Below, piece after piece: positions 12,595 through 23,207 of a DNA stretch of 64,000 nt. Location: the NCBI GenBank assembly GCA_003427395.1, contig BFEA01000076.1, positions 1,480,583-1,544,582 on the forward strand, in the 5' to 3' direction. The number at the start of each line of letters is the position of its first letter. Within the stretch, counting starts at the first letter, position 1. The position numbers and the translations under genes are program-made. The DNA comes from Chara braunii. Taxonomy: Eukaryota > Streptophyta > Charophyceae > Charales > Characeae. The notes under the pieces are model-generated. The model saw nothing but the letters and a program-made list of their open reading frames with translations. It was not told where the DNA came from and did not search any database.

Positions 12595-13027
12595 ATAAGC
12601 TGGAAATTCAGTCCGCCACTTTCACAATTGCATGAGGAGTGCCCATGCTGCTCAAGTGAGCTCACATGAGCACATTTTCACTTGGAGAGAGGAGAGGGGA
12701 ACCCATGCCCGCTTAGGAGCTTGGTGGAGGTCATGAGCTAGGGAGAGGAGCTCTATACACTAGTGGTAGTGAGGTTGGCCCTAGGGAGGTGATCCGCCAT
12801 AGCCCTCTGGGTGTGAGGAAGAGAGAGAGGCTGGAAGGAGCCCCATTTGCCCTCCTAGAGGGGAGGACTCCATAGCTATGGTGATTGAAGCTTGTGGTAA
12901 CTTGGGAGAAAGTGAGAGAGGAAGGAGAAAGGTTTGAAGAAGGAGGAGACCATAGCCAAGAAGGTGTTTGTGCAAGGAGGAAGAAGCCTCATCAAGATTG
13001 AGACTCCATCTCCAAGACATTAACAAG
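12595..13027 (+). promoter_or_regulatory. Possible transcription start zone and leader exon 1 in 5' LTR
   Basis: A TATA-like ctacataagc at about 12591-12600 precedes some 430 bp that end in AAG/GTGAGT at 13027/13028. The stretch is purine-rich near its end (gaggaagagagagaggctgg, and gaaggaggag repeats), as in exonic enhancer sequence, and is followed at once by pyrimidine tracts. The equivalent in the 3' LTR ends AAG/GTTAGT at 35556/35557. Both the start site and the exon are inferred; there is no transcript evidence here. Confidence 0.35.
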
Positions 13028-13056
13028 GTGAGTGGAAGAAAGAGGATGCTTCTTCT

Positions 13057-13192
13057 TATTTTTCTGCTTCTTCTTCCTTTCCATTTTGTTCCCCTTCTTC
13101 TTCTTCTTCTTCTTCTTCTTCTTCCCCCTCCTTTTTTTCTTCTTCTTCCTCTTGCTCGCCTCCTTCTTCTTCATCATCATCTTTTTTCTATT
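13057..13192 (+). repeat. CTT microsatellite tract
   Basis: This is a run of cttctt interrupted by ccc and tttt, directly after the putative donor site. Its counterpart in the 3' LTR is 35575-35705. Confidence 0.9.
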
Positions 13193-13194
13193 GG

Positions 13195-14848
13195 GCTACT
13201 TCAACTCTTGCATTTCACTCACATACTAGTAGGTGATGCTCCAATTCGTCTATGGATGATCTCATGCTCAACACTTGTGATTTGGGCTACTCAAACTTTT
13301 ATTTTTTACTCACACACTAATAGGTAGTGCTCTGATTTTTCTATGGATGATCTTATGTTCAATATTTGTGATTTGGTCTGGTATAGATCTTGCTTTTCAC
13401 TCATATGCTAGTAGGAGATGCCCCGATTCTTCCATGAATGATCTCTTGCTCAAATCTTGTGATATAGCCTAGTGTAACTCTTTCATTTCACTTACACACT
13501 AGTAGGTGATGCTCCGACTCTTCTATGGATGATCTCATGCTCAACACTTGTGATTTGAGCTACTCAAACTCTTCTTTTTCACTCACACATTAGTAGGTGA
13601 TGCTCCGATTCTTCTATGGATGATCTCATGCTCATTACTTGTGATGTGGTCTAGTGTAGAGCTTGTTTTTCACTCACATGCTGCTAGGAGATGCTCCGAT
13701 TCTTTCATGGATGATCTCATGCCCATTACTCATGAACTTGTCTAGTATAGATCTTGCTTTTAACTCACAATTTAATAAGGGATGCTCCGATTCCTCCATG
13801 GATGATCTCTTGCTCAAATCTTGTGATATAGCCTAGTGTAACCCTTGATTTTCACTTACATGCTAGTAGGAGATGCTCCGATTCTTTCATAGATGATCTC
13901 TTGCTTAAATCTTGTGATATAGCCTAGTGTAGATCTTGCTTTTCACTCACATGCTTGAAGGAGATGCTCCGATTCTTCAATGGATGATTTCTTGCTTAAA
14001 TCTTAAGATATGACCTAGTGTAGATCTTGCTTTTCACTCACATCTTCAAAGGATGATCTCTTGCTCAAATCTTGTAATATAGCCTAGTGTAGATCTTGAT
14101 ATCACTGACATGCTAGTAGGAGATGCTCCGATTCTTTCATGGATGATCTCATGCTCAATACTTGTGATTTGGTCTAGTGTAGATCTTGCTTTTCACTCAT
14201 ATGCTAATAGGAGATGCTCCGATTCTTCCATGGATGATCTTTTGCTCAAATCTTGAGATACAGCCTAGTGTAATTCTTTCATTTCACTCACACACTAGTA
14301 GGAGATGCCCCGATTCTTCTATGGATGATCTCATGTTCAAATCTTGTGATTTGGTCTAGTGTAACTCTTGCATTTCACTCACATACTAGTAGGTGATGCT
14401 CCGATTCTTTCATGGATGATCTCATGCATAATACTTGTGATTTGGTATAATGTAGATCTTGCTTTTCACTCATATGCTAGTAGAAGATGCTCTGATTCTT
14501 CCATGGTTGATCTCTTGCTCAAATCTTGTGATATATTATAGTGTAACTCTTGCTTTTCACTCATATGCTAGTAGGAGATGCTCCGATTCTTCTATGGATG
14601 ATCTCATGATAAATCCTTGTGATTTCGGCTACTTCAACTCTTGCTTTTCACTCCTATGTTAGTAGGTGATGCTCCGATTTTTCTATGGATGATCTCATGC
14701 TCAATACTTGTGATTTGGTCAAACGTAAGTCTTGATTCTCACCCATATGCTAGTAGGAAATAATCCGATTCTTCCATAAGTGATTTCGTGCTCAAGACTT
14801 GTGTTTTGGGACTAGTCTAGCTTATGCTTTCCACTCACATAGTACATG
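13195..14848 (+). repeat. Minisatellite 1 (91-bp period, about 18 copies)
   Basis: The unit contains gatgctccgattcttctatg, then gatgatctcatgctcaa, then cttgcttttcactca and ctagtagg. Copies differ by about 5-20 percent and a few are truncated (one near 14040). The 3' LTR has about 20 copies at 35750-37576. Confidence 0.9.
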
Positions 14849-15125
14849 ATGACATTCCATTTGAAACTTGGTTGCATGCATGAGTCATGGACATGTATTT
14901 GAACAAGTCTCACTCACATACATGGCTCAACTCTCACATGATGACAATCTATTTCAAACTTGGTTGCATGCATGAGCCACGGGCATGTGTTTGAGCAAGT
15001 CTCACTCACGTACATGACTCAACTCGCGCATGTTGGCATTCTATTTCAAACTTGGTTGCATACATGAGTCATGAGCATGTGCTGGAGCAAGTCTCACTCA
15101 CATACATGGCTCAACTCTCACATGA
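14849..15125 (+). repeat. Minisatellite 2 (about 92-bp period, 3 copies)
   Basis: The unit contains caaacttggttgcatgcatg, then gagcaagtctcactcac, then atggctcaactctcacatgat. The 3' LTR also has three copies, at 37577-37856. Confidence 0.85.
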
Positions 15126-15895
15126 TGATGTTCCCGTTCATACTTAGTTGATCTCTCCTCCATGTGCAAGTGTATTTCACTAGTTCTAGTTTCTCATTGT
15201 CAAGTTCATGTGAGTTGTGATGATCCGGTTCATACTTAGTTGATCTCTCCTCCATATGCAAGTGTCTTTCACTAGTTCTAACTTCTCATTGTCAACTTCA
15301 TGTGTGTTGTGATGTTCCGGTTCATACTTAGTTGATCTCTCCTCCATGTGCATGTGTTTTTTCACTACTTCAATCTTCTCATTGTAAAGTTCATGTGTGT
15401 TGTGATGTTCCGGTTCATACTTAGTTGATCTGTCCTCCATGTGCATGTGCTTTTTCACTAGTTCAATCTTCTCATTGTCCAGTTCATGTGTGTTGTGATA
15501 TTCCGGTTCATACTTAGTTGATCTCTCCTCCATGTGCAAGTGCTTTTCACTAGTTCAATCTTCTCATTGTCAAGTTCGTGTGTGTTGTGATGTTCCGGTT
15601 GATACGTAGTTGATCTTTCCTCTATGTGCATATGCCTTTCACTAGTTCAAGCTTCTCATTGTCAAGTTCATGTGTGTTGTGATGTTCCGGCTCATACTTA
15701 GTTGATCATTCCTCCATGTGCATGTGCCTTTCACTAGTTCTAGTTTCTCATTGTCAAGTTCATGTGTGTTGTGATGTTCCGGTTCATACTTAGTTGATCT
15801 TTTCATGTGCACGTACTTTTCACTAGCTCAACCTTCTCATTGTCAAGTTCATGTAGGATTGAAGTGTTCCGGTTCATGCGTAGTTGATCTTTCGT
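15126..15895 (+). repeat. Minisatellite 3 (92-93-bp period, about 8 copies)
   Basis: The unit contains gatgttccggttcatactta, then gttgatctctcctccatgtg, then tcactagttcaatcttctca and ttgtcaagttcatgtgtgt. When the period is 93 bp the minus strand stays open, giving a 31-residue repeat that includes MEERSTKYEPEHHNTHELDN. The 3' LTR has about 22 copies at 37857-39905, which accounts for most of the LTR length difference. Confidence 0.9.
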
Positions 15896-15960
15896 TATGG
15901 GATAGGTGACCGACATTTGGCTACTACTATGGGGTGATGATATGATTAGAAATCTCTTCT

Positions 15961-15966
<6 letters not shown>

Positions 15967-16016
<50 letters not shown>
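15967..16016 (+). repeat. CT dinucleotide tract before acceptor site
   Basis: A pure ctctct run is followed by more pyrimidines leading to the branch point at 16056. The 3' LTR counterpart at 39990-40160 is about three times longer. Confidence 0.9.
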
Positions 16017-16021
<5 letters not shown>

Positions 16022-16417
16022 TTGCCCTCTCTCTCTCTTCCCCTTGCTTGGCATATGACTAACCCTTCTCCCCTCACTTGTTACATTGTCAGGGTGCGAA
16101 CGGAAAAAAAAAGATCAGACCTCACTTGGTGGAGAAAGATGGTAAGGGGAGGGTAGACGGTTCCTTGTGCCACCAAGAAAGCAAAGGAAAGGACGCTTGA
16201 AAGAGTGGGAAAAAGGCGGAATCCGGGAGAGAGTATAAGTTGGAGCAAGTTCAGTTTGACTCAACCATTTCCCAGACTGCATGACTATGAGAAGAGGATG
16301 GGTTGATTGAGCAAAAGAAAGGGAACAAAGAGCATGAAAAATAGGCATGTGGGAAGGGTTATGTGTTGACCCCCAGTGGGGGACTGTATGGATCTTTGCT
16401 TTGTGTGAAACTGTGCA

Positions 16418-16425
16418 TGTAAGTG
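16418..16425 (+). promoter_or_regulatory. Second donor-like splice site in LTR end segment
   Basis: The 5' LTR reads catgtaagt here. The 3' LTR has the perfect consensus CAG/GTAAGT at 40597/40598, and the type-A repeats have CAG/GTGAGT at 2034/2035 and 5060/5061. Conservation across four copies suggests a functional donor that would splice the leader on to an acceptor in the internal region. I could not identify that acceptor. Confidence 0.35.
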
Positions 16426-17131
16426 AAGGCTAGGGGTGCCTTGAGCGTGATAGGGCCGGGAGGAACCGGGCGGCAAAAGGAAAAGGGAAGAGGGGCAAAG
16501 GGGCTACGGGACCCTTACCATAAGGCCAATCCATGAAAATGACGTTTGCGTTTGAGACTTGGAGTGTAAATGAGAAAATGAAGTGCAATCTTGTCAAGGG
16601 AAATGTGAAGTTGGGTGTGCATGCACATGAAGGCTCCGAAAAGACTAAGGGGTCTGCATCGATAGGGTTGAATGAGATGTATGAGACCCAATGGGTGCAT
16701 AGAGGCGAGGGGGAGGACGGCATCGTCGCACCCCGATGACGCCGTAGGATCAAAATGCTTAGGGAAATGGTGCGCGGCCTAAGCATGACGCTTGGCCTGC
16801 GCACAAAAGAAAAAAACTCTCAAAGAACCCCTAGATTGCCTGCGTATTGGAAGGAGCAATTGCTTGAGAACACAACCGAGAATAAAAAAAAATCATCGTT
16901 GCCAAATGACCAGCGAAACTACCACCCGGCGTGAGGGTTGAGCTATATCCCCAATGTCAAAGCTTTCTTGCGCGATGGCCCACCCCCATCCATCTCAAAG
17001 TACTAGGTGGGGGTGACCTTGGGACGAATGGCCGGCGCCCTGAGCATGAGTGTGGGCGGGCCGAGCGAACTGGGACCCGCAGTGGGGTCGACTAAGGCTC
17101 GAAAGTCTACCGAGATTTGGCCCTACAAAAA

Positions 17132-17145
17132 TGGTGGAGGTGCCG
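17132..17145 (+). promoter_or_regulatory. Primer binding site, tRNA-Ala type
   Basis: tggtggaggtgccg begins 4 nt after the 5' LTR end. Its complement, CGGCACCTCCA plus CCA, matches the 3' end of eukaryotic tRNA-Ala as I remember it over all 14 positions. Priming by tRNA-Ala is unusual; initiator Met, Asp, Lys, Arg and Ser are the commoner primers in plant gypsy elements. Confidence 0.75.
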
Positions 17146-19127
17146 AGTATGGGGTTAAACTGACCCTTGCGATCCGAATGGGGCGCCCTACGCATGACCG
17201 TATACACAACCAAAGACACGGAAATTAGACTTGTGCTTGCTCTTTCCCTTGTGAGAGTCAGATTTGAGAAGTGGCTGGGCGCATGGCATGACCAGGCCTG
17301 AAGGTATAACATACATGCTATGCACTTTATTAGCCATTTCCTTGTGGAATGACTCTAGCCCTCCTTCGTCCGGTGCCGGTGTTCACCAGTCCGGGGAAGC
17401 CTTGGGCAAGTCGCAGGTCGACCCTTCCTCGTCGTATGAAAGAAGGGCTCTGGTTACCTGGCAGGCGGTTGGTCCTTCGGCTTCGACCAGGGTCCGATGA
17501 AAATCCCGCGGCGGAATGATTCGACCGAATGGGTGCCCTTCTCTCCTCTTCTTTAAGCCCAGTGGGCTCATGCACTTTGCACTTTGAAATACTTGAAGGA
17601 ACCAACATGAACACAACGGGTCATCAAGAAGGAACAACCCCACCCTATGAAAGGACCGACAAGTGAAGAGAAAGGGAACGAAGGGTGTTGCTAGACTCCA
17701 AGGAAAACTAGCTCACCTTTGAAGATTCTCACAAGAAGGAACCAACCACTGTATATGAAAACAGGGGGAGTGACACTCGTTGTACTGAGAGAAATATGTG
17801 AGTTATGGGTAGAAAGCGCTGGGTGCACCAAGGGAAAGACACTTGTATTATATGTGTCTCACTTGGGACTTGTGATTTGCATGATGGGATTTGAGCGTTC
17901 TGCCTTTCGGAAGGAAAGGATGGGTCTGTACCGGCTGGTGCGGGTTGTGAAACATCGCGCTCTTTGAGGTTGCCGTGTGTCCGTGTGTGGAGGTCAGGCC
18001 ACCGGGATGTCGAACGAGAGTTTGTCTGGCTGGTTGATTAATAGCATTCTTACCCGGGGGGTCCGAGCATGGCTCAATAATCTTGCCCGGGCGGGGTGCG
18101 AAACGTCTTCTTAGGCGAGGCTTAGCCTGTTGACTGGCGGCGGGAGTACCACTGCATGCGAGGCAAGGAAGGAACCTCGAAGACGATTAGTAGCTTCTCG
18201 TAGCACGGCTTGGGAAAGGCTGATTCTTGTCGGACCGATGAAAGTGAATGCCCGGATGACTAACTATTGCTCCTAACGGGGTGCGCATGGGTAATTCCCG
18301 GTACCAACAAAGGTATGCAACATCGGCAAAACGGGATGGGGTATTTTGGGCAAATGGAGAGGGGTAACACCCTGTGCCGGAGCCTGGGTACCGCGCTCGC
18401 GACAGTTGAGCTGAGCTTGAGGTATGGGATAAAACTCTGCCGATAGTACCAACGGAGAGACCATATTGGGATAGGCCGGTGAGGAGATGACCGGCCCGCA
18501 TGTGAGATTGCCTGATTTTTTTTATATGTGTTCCCCCTCTATAAAGATTGATTGAGCTTGGATTGTTGGATGGGGCATAATTCTACGTCTATTCTCCCCC
18601 CCAACATCTAAGTCTACACGAGTGAGAGATGATCGGGAGGAAGGAGGATAGAGGTCAACTGGAATGGAACCAAGAGAGCGAATGTGGAGAAATGGATGGC
18701 CGATCGATGATACTGTGGGAAGGTGGTACTTAGGAATGGGGAGGTAAACTAGGGAGACCTTGATGTGGGGTCTGAAATAATTCTCATCTAGGACGAGGGT
18801 TGACCTAACCAAATGGGGCCGTTTGGTACTCTCTTATGAAAACAGGGGTCGGGTGCTTGAAACAAGACGGCGCGGTGGTTGTCTTCCCCGATCTATACCA
18901 GCGGTCCGAAAATATCGGTAGATGTAAGGGATGGGGTATCGGTCGTCCTCCCGGAAGATGGGACGTGGACAGATCTTGAGTCAGCATATCAAACCGTAAT
19001 GCTGGAAGGGGAGGACGCGTTCCTTTGGATAGAGACAGTATGAGCTAATGTCAGCTTCACAAGGTTCTCGCCGAGTTTAATAGATTTGGAGTTCCGAGGG
19101 ACAGTGGAAGCCCGGGGGTGAGCCTAC
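17146..19127 (+). other. Internal leader, no supported gene
   Basis: About 2 kb follow the primer site with no long open frame on the sense strand. A short sense frame at 17719-17967 (82 codons) resembles nothing I know. A tgactaac branch-point-like sequence lies near 18257, but without a nearby strong acceptor. It presumably holds the 5' untranslated and packaging region. Confidence 0.5.
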
Positions 19128-19628
19128 TTGTCACAAGATAAGGAGAATGTTATGGTCATAGATTTGACACTCGGGAATACGCCGGACGAGTTGTTTAGGA
19201 AGGCAGAAGCGGAGGTTGTATGGGCTGCGTGTCAGCGGAGGGAAATTGAAATGGAAAGGGTAGATGTGCGGGTGAAACTTGGGGATAGGGGAAGCGTGAG
19301 GCGACCCGTCAGAACCATGCGATGTGTGTTGCCTCCCTTTCTGGTGGATGCGGTGTCCGGAACCCGGAGCAGGCTAGTACGGATATGCCAGTCCATGACG
19401 ACCCTCGGACTATACGAGTGCGCTAGGCAAGACTTCTTTCGGTTGTCGGTAGAAATGGGGCCGTTTGAAGGGAATTGGGCGGAGGAGCTGGCTGAGATGC
19501 TAAATGACCTTAGCGTAGACAATGTCTTTATCCCTAGCTCCGTGCATTGGGGGATAGTCTACAGAAATGTAGATATTCCTGAAAGGGGTGAGGGAGTTGT
19601 TCTACAACGAAGAGGACGACTTCAGTGA
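19128..19628 (+). pseudogene. Accessory ORF 1 before gag (repeated unknown domain)
   Basis: The 166-codon frame opens with TTG at 19128; the first ATG is at 19152. I do not recognise the family. It carries a segment RCVLPPFLVDAVSGTRS followed by a hydrophobic stretch. This aligns by eye with segments of two neighbouring frames, RCRVPRFVINLIFGSLT (20769-21596) and TAWVPEFVAEWFGGFEH (19767-20258). The shared pattern is a basic or small residue, then VPxFV, six residues, G, about eight residues and S. The frame ends at a stop next to an acidic run encoded in a shifted frame (gatgaggatgaagatgatga, 19627-19646), so a frameshift probably cut off an acidic tail. Confidence 0.45.
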
Positions 19629-19766
19629 TGAGGATGAAGATGATGAGATAGAGGACTGTGACTTCTAAGGATGGTGACTTACTTACGGAGACCAGGTGGT
19701 CTGGCATTGTGCAGGAAGGGAAAAAATGACTAGAGAGGAATTGCTGATGGAATACACCTTCAAGGG

Positions 19767-20258
19767 ATGGGAACCAAGGCGACTCAGGGGGGGGATGTAA
19801 ATGCCTATACCAGCAGAAAACGAGTGGAGAGGAACCACATGAGACTGGGTCGGGTTTGCGGTTGTTCCGGGACTATCATATGTATGGATAGAGCGGATTT
19901 GGAACCCAATAAGGGAAGAGGAAGGTTGGGACGAGGCAGCAGAAGGCAAAGTGGAATCGGTCGGAACGGTCGTGCTTTCCGAAGACGGGTGGCGCCTATT
20001 TTGCATTATGATAGCAACAGGACAGGATCCGATGTGGCTTCTGGGGGATGCAAAGGCGCGAACCCAAAAGAAGGCAAGAGGTTCGCCAACGAGGGATGGG
20101 ACGGAGTTAGTAGCAGAGTTGTGATGGGGGGATGGAAGGAACTCAAACCTCCCAACCTACGAATAACGGCGTGGGTGCCCGAGTTCGTGGCCGAGTGGTT
20201 TGGGGGTTTCGAGCACATCGTAAACGTGGTCGACTCCATAAAAGAAGTACACATATAA
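19767..20258 (+). pseudogene. Accessory ORF 2 before gag
   Basis: This is a 163-codon frame from ATG. Its N-terminal half is rich in Arg and Gly (around GRGRLGRGSRRQ) and looks partly frameshifted. The C-terminal half contains VVMGGWKELKPPNLRITAWV and continues PEFVAEWFGGFEHIVNVVDS, clearly similar to VEMGGWREFKAPITPLRCRV in the frame at 20769-21596. It is therefore a tandem paralogue of its neighbours, between the leader and gag. No known enzyme motif is seen. Confidence 0.45.
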
Positions 20259-20285
20259 TATGCCTGACTGAATGAGGAATTCTAT

Positions 20286-20480
20286 ATGATCTCGTTAAAA
20301 TATGAGTCCTTCTACGGAGATAAAGTCAGGGAAGTCCTCACCGTCCTGAGGATAGGTAAGTATGACCGCCTAGACGTAGACGCGGAGGCTTGGGACGCCA
20401 TAGTTAGTCTGGAGGCGGTGGCCGCTCCATCCTACGTGGATGATGTCTTTAAACTGTTTGAGGTACTGTGGTTCGATTAA
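20286..20480 (+). pseudogene. Accessory ORF 3 before gag (short)
   Basis: This 64-codon frame starts at ATG 20286, 28 bp after the previous one ends. It ends AEAWDAIVSLEAVAAPSYVD and then DVFKLFEVLWFD. The spacing of W, P and the following hydrophobic residues is weakly like the motif of the other accessory frames, so it may be a fourth, truncated copy. Homology is uncertain. Confidence 0.3.
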
Positions 20481-20768
20481 AGGGACCAGGAAATCGAACG
20501 CCGCAGGAAGGTGGGAGTATGGAGGACGCATGTAAACTAGAGTGTAATATAAGAAAAGGGAGGACATGTACGTTAGCTTAGCAGGTCATGAGAGGGGATT
20601 GAAATAAGGGAAGGTGTCCGACCATTGTGAGCACATATATGGGATGCATGACAGAAAAAAGGAAAGGGGGCATAAGCGGGAAAGGAAACAGTAGGAAGAT
20701 GGGCAGTTGTTGAAGAACGGGACGTAATCCTTTTTATGTGAACTATGCAGGAAATTACTGAAACAGTA

Positions 20769-21596
20769 ATGGCGGCAAGACGTGTGCGGACGGAACACCA
20801 GCCTCGGTACCCCGGACCGCCCTGGAATAACGGCAGGAGATGAGAAGTGTCCCTTCCGTCAAATTCCAACTTTCGGGGATTCGACGTGGAATGGCGGGCC
20901 GTGACTTTGGGGAGAAACAACGCCTTTATGTTGGTAGAATGTCTGTTGATGGGGATGAGATTCAACCGAGGACCTAGGGATGATTTGTTTTCCAATTTAG
21001 ACGTTACCGGGACCATGTATCTACCCGAGATCGGTTGGCACTCGCTGGGGGTGGAAATAGCACAAGGTCACGAACTGGCACCGGCCTTTCGAAGGGCCGC
21101 CCAAACATTGACTCGAATAGGTCAATCGATCAGGGGTAGGAGGAACGTGGACTTACTCACCAGGGTGGAAATGGGGGGCTGGAGGGAATTCAAGGCACCG
21201 ATAACCCCGCTGAGGTGTCGGGTCCCCCGATTCGTGATAAACCTCATCTTCGGGAGCCTCACAAGGGCGCAGGATCTAGCAGACTCGGCAATAATCTGGG
21301 TAGACCACTTCCCCTATCAGACTATCAGGATGTTCTATGACGTTTCTGTGGAGCATATTGTTGGAAGTTATCAACATCCTGGTATTCTGGTTGCCGCGGC
21401 TAGCCTGGGCAGAATACGAACACATAATCTGGCGGGAAATCGAAATACGAGAGAGTTATCTAGCGTGGGTGGCTTAACTGTTCGAAGAGCCTACCGAACC
21501 GGAAGGGCCGCGAGGATGAAAGCGGGACTAGCACCCGGAGGCAGGCCAATAATGCAAATCAAGTATAGTTTGCTACGTACAGGGGCTCGCCGATGA
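20769..21596 (+). pseudogene. Accessory ORF 4 before gag (largest, one in-frame TGA)
   Basis: An ATG at 20769 opens 24 codons up to a TGA at 20841. The same frame then continues 250 codons to 21596. It carries VEMGGWREFKAPITPLRCRV, PRFVINLIFGSLTRAQDLAD and a tail rich in Arg and Ala (RTGRAARMKAGLAPGGR). I do not recognise the family. It lies directly upstream of gag, with the other paralogues before it. The single TGA with the frame kept on both sides suggests recent loss, or readthrough. Confidence 0.5.
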
Positions 21597-21957
21597 GAAT
21601 GGGGAAGGACCTTCGGACCGGGCGATCAAAATCTCTACAGAATAAAGGGGGAAGGGTAGACTCCTAATAATTGTCGTGAACCCGGAGGATAAAAAGGGGA
21701 GTACTGCTCAGGAAACGTTTCCTAACAAGATGCCCAACCAGGACTCCTATGCGTCGGCCCGGTGAAACAGGGGTACTCTAAACGAGCCTGCTATAAAGGG
21801 AACTAAGTCATGTCCCTTAGCTCGATAGGGCGACAGGGTCGGTCGCGCCTCCTTCTTAGGAAAGCAATCAGAAGATGGAAATGGGGAGAAGGCTACTATC
21901 GAAATAAAGATAAATCGACGAAACTGGAACCTATGGAACCTAAATGCCTCGCACTGC

Positions 21958-23137
21958 GTGTATCCTGGGGAATCCCCGACAGAGGATGAGACGGATAATC
22001 GTAGGAGCGAGGGAGGACCAGGCTTAGGAGGCAGCGCGATGCAAAGCGAGGAGGGTCAGAAGGACAGGGAATCGATAAATCCGGATGGTACCAAGGGGAA
22101 CCGGAAGGAAATCTCCTCAGGGGAAAACTCGGGGAAAGCCGGGGGAAGTAAGCAAGGGACCCAGGTGACCAGGGAGGGTAGGAACAAGGACAGGACAAGC
22201 CCCCAGAATTCAGAGGGAGTTGTGTCAAAGAAAGTGAGAGTCACGGATGCGAGGCGTAAGCTAGCGGAAATAGAAAAAAAGGACCGCGGAGTACAAGGCA
22301 AGGTTGATTGAAGAAATGATGACTGGGAACGAGGAGGACCCCCCGCAGGAGGAACCGCGGGATGGGCGGAAAGCCGGCCAATGCGGAAGTAGACAAGGCG
22401 TTAAGGATAGTGACCGCGGAGGGACGCCAAGTAAGAGGAGGAAGGAAAGAGAGAATTCCCCGGAGATGGAAGCAGAGAAAGCTACGAACCCGCCGACCAT
22501 AGATAGCAAGACTAGCCGTCTGCCGACTACGCCGGCAGTAACGCGATGATGTGAAGTGCTCTGGAGCCTTAGGGAAAGGGAGGAACTGCAAAGACTGGGG
22601 AGGGACAAAAGGCCGGCAAGGAAGGGCAGGATACCAGTACGGCGGGCGAGGTCAGTAGCTCCGAAGGTGACCTTAGGAAGATAATAACGTCCCTCGCGAG
22701 AACACTGAACAAAAACCAAGGCTACCTAGCGGACGCTAAGAAGAAGTTGACATTTGACGGGGCAAACATCACGGAATTCCTAATTGATTACGAGAATTTG
22801 ACCGCGTTGTTGAAATGGACCGAAGAAGAAAAAATGGACTACCTAGGGCAGCATGTGTCATTGAGCGTGGGGCGGGACATAATGGTCATCGTAGCCGCGA
22901 GTCGATCCTGGAAGGAAACCTGGAATGTAATGATGAGAAAGTACCTGGCAGCGGAGAAGATGGCAATGGAGGACGACTTAGCGGCAGGAAGAACTTCGCA
23001 ATGTACAACAACTTTCTACGAGAGTTTACCCTGGTAGCACTAAGGATCCCCGGGGTTACGGACCAGATAATGAGCAAATACTTCCTCAGACAGTTCTCCG
23101 AGTTTGACAAGGACAAAATCCTGTCGGCTTACCAATA
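21958..23137 (+). pseudogene. gag: gag, N-terminal and capsid-like part (frameshifted)
   Basis: The first section (21958-22311) is highly charged and ends VTDARRKLAEIEKKDRGVQG. It continues after a frameshift at 22304-22549 with more Glu, Lys and Arg. The capsid-like part spans 22747-23137 in two frames. It starts LTFDGANITEFLIDYENLTA and goes on with LKWTEEEKMDYLGQHV, then NFAMYNNFLREFTLVALRIP and DQIMSKYFLRQFSEFDKDKI. The pattern (F-x-G near the start, a W about 20 residues on, and a later W-x(2-4)-W-x(3)-M-x-K-Y) is that of retrotransposon gag capsid domains. One frameshift lies between 22980 and 22990. Confidence 0.65.
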
Positions 23138-23207
23138 AACGAGCAAGTTTGTAAACACTAGGGATGTTGACTATAGCACGGCAACGGATCTGGCCGAGAA
23201 GAGAGTA

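Larger units (their letters stand above)
13028..16092 (+). other. Apparent spliceosomal intron inside 5' LTR, filled with minisatellites
   Basis: The donor is AAG/GTGAGT at 13027/13028. The acceptor side has a consensus branch point tgactaac at 16056-16063, a pyrimidine stretch, and gtcag ending at 16092, 30 nt after the branch adenine. The same signals are in the 3' LTR at 35557 and 40224-40260, where the interval is 4704 bp instead of 3065. All the length-variable repeats lie between these sites, so splicing would remove them. That it is spliced is inference. Confidence 0.45.
9476..17127 (+). repeat. 5' LTR of giant retrotransposon (7652 bp)
   Basis: It is collinear with 32072-41271. Blocks in order are a 9476-10038 lead segment, a 26-bp tandem repeat, a palindrome-rich purine-biased region (10260-12760), a possible untranslated exon (to 13027), a CTT tract, three minisatellites, a CT tract, a 3' splice-site-like sequence and a 1.0-kb end segment. 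Relative to the 3' LTR it lacks about 190 bp near 10610 and keeps about 110 bp (10140-10255) and about 85 bp (12690-12770) that the 3' copy has lost. Most small differences are transitions. Confidence 0.87.

Noticed and set aside
13032-13327. Frames of poly-Leu/Phe/Lys over CTT tracts (also near 35500, 45500, 47160, 55860, 56370)
   Set aside because: They are translations of trinucleotide microsatellites, and the same array is open in several frames and on both strands.
13195-15895. CRISPR-like array (regular repeats)
   Set aside because: The whole 91-93-bp unit repeats with no unique spacers, in a eukaryotic LTR; it is a minisatellite.
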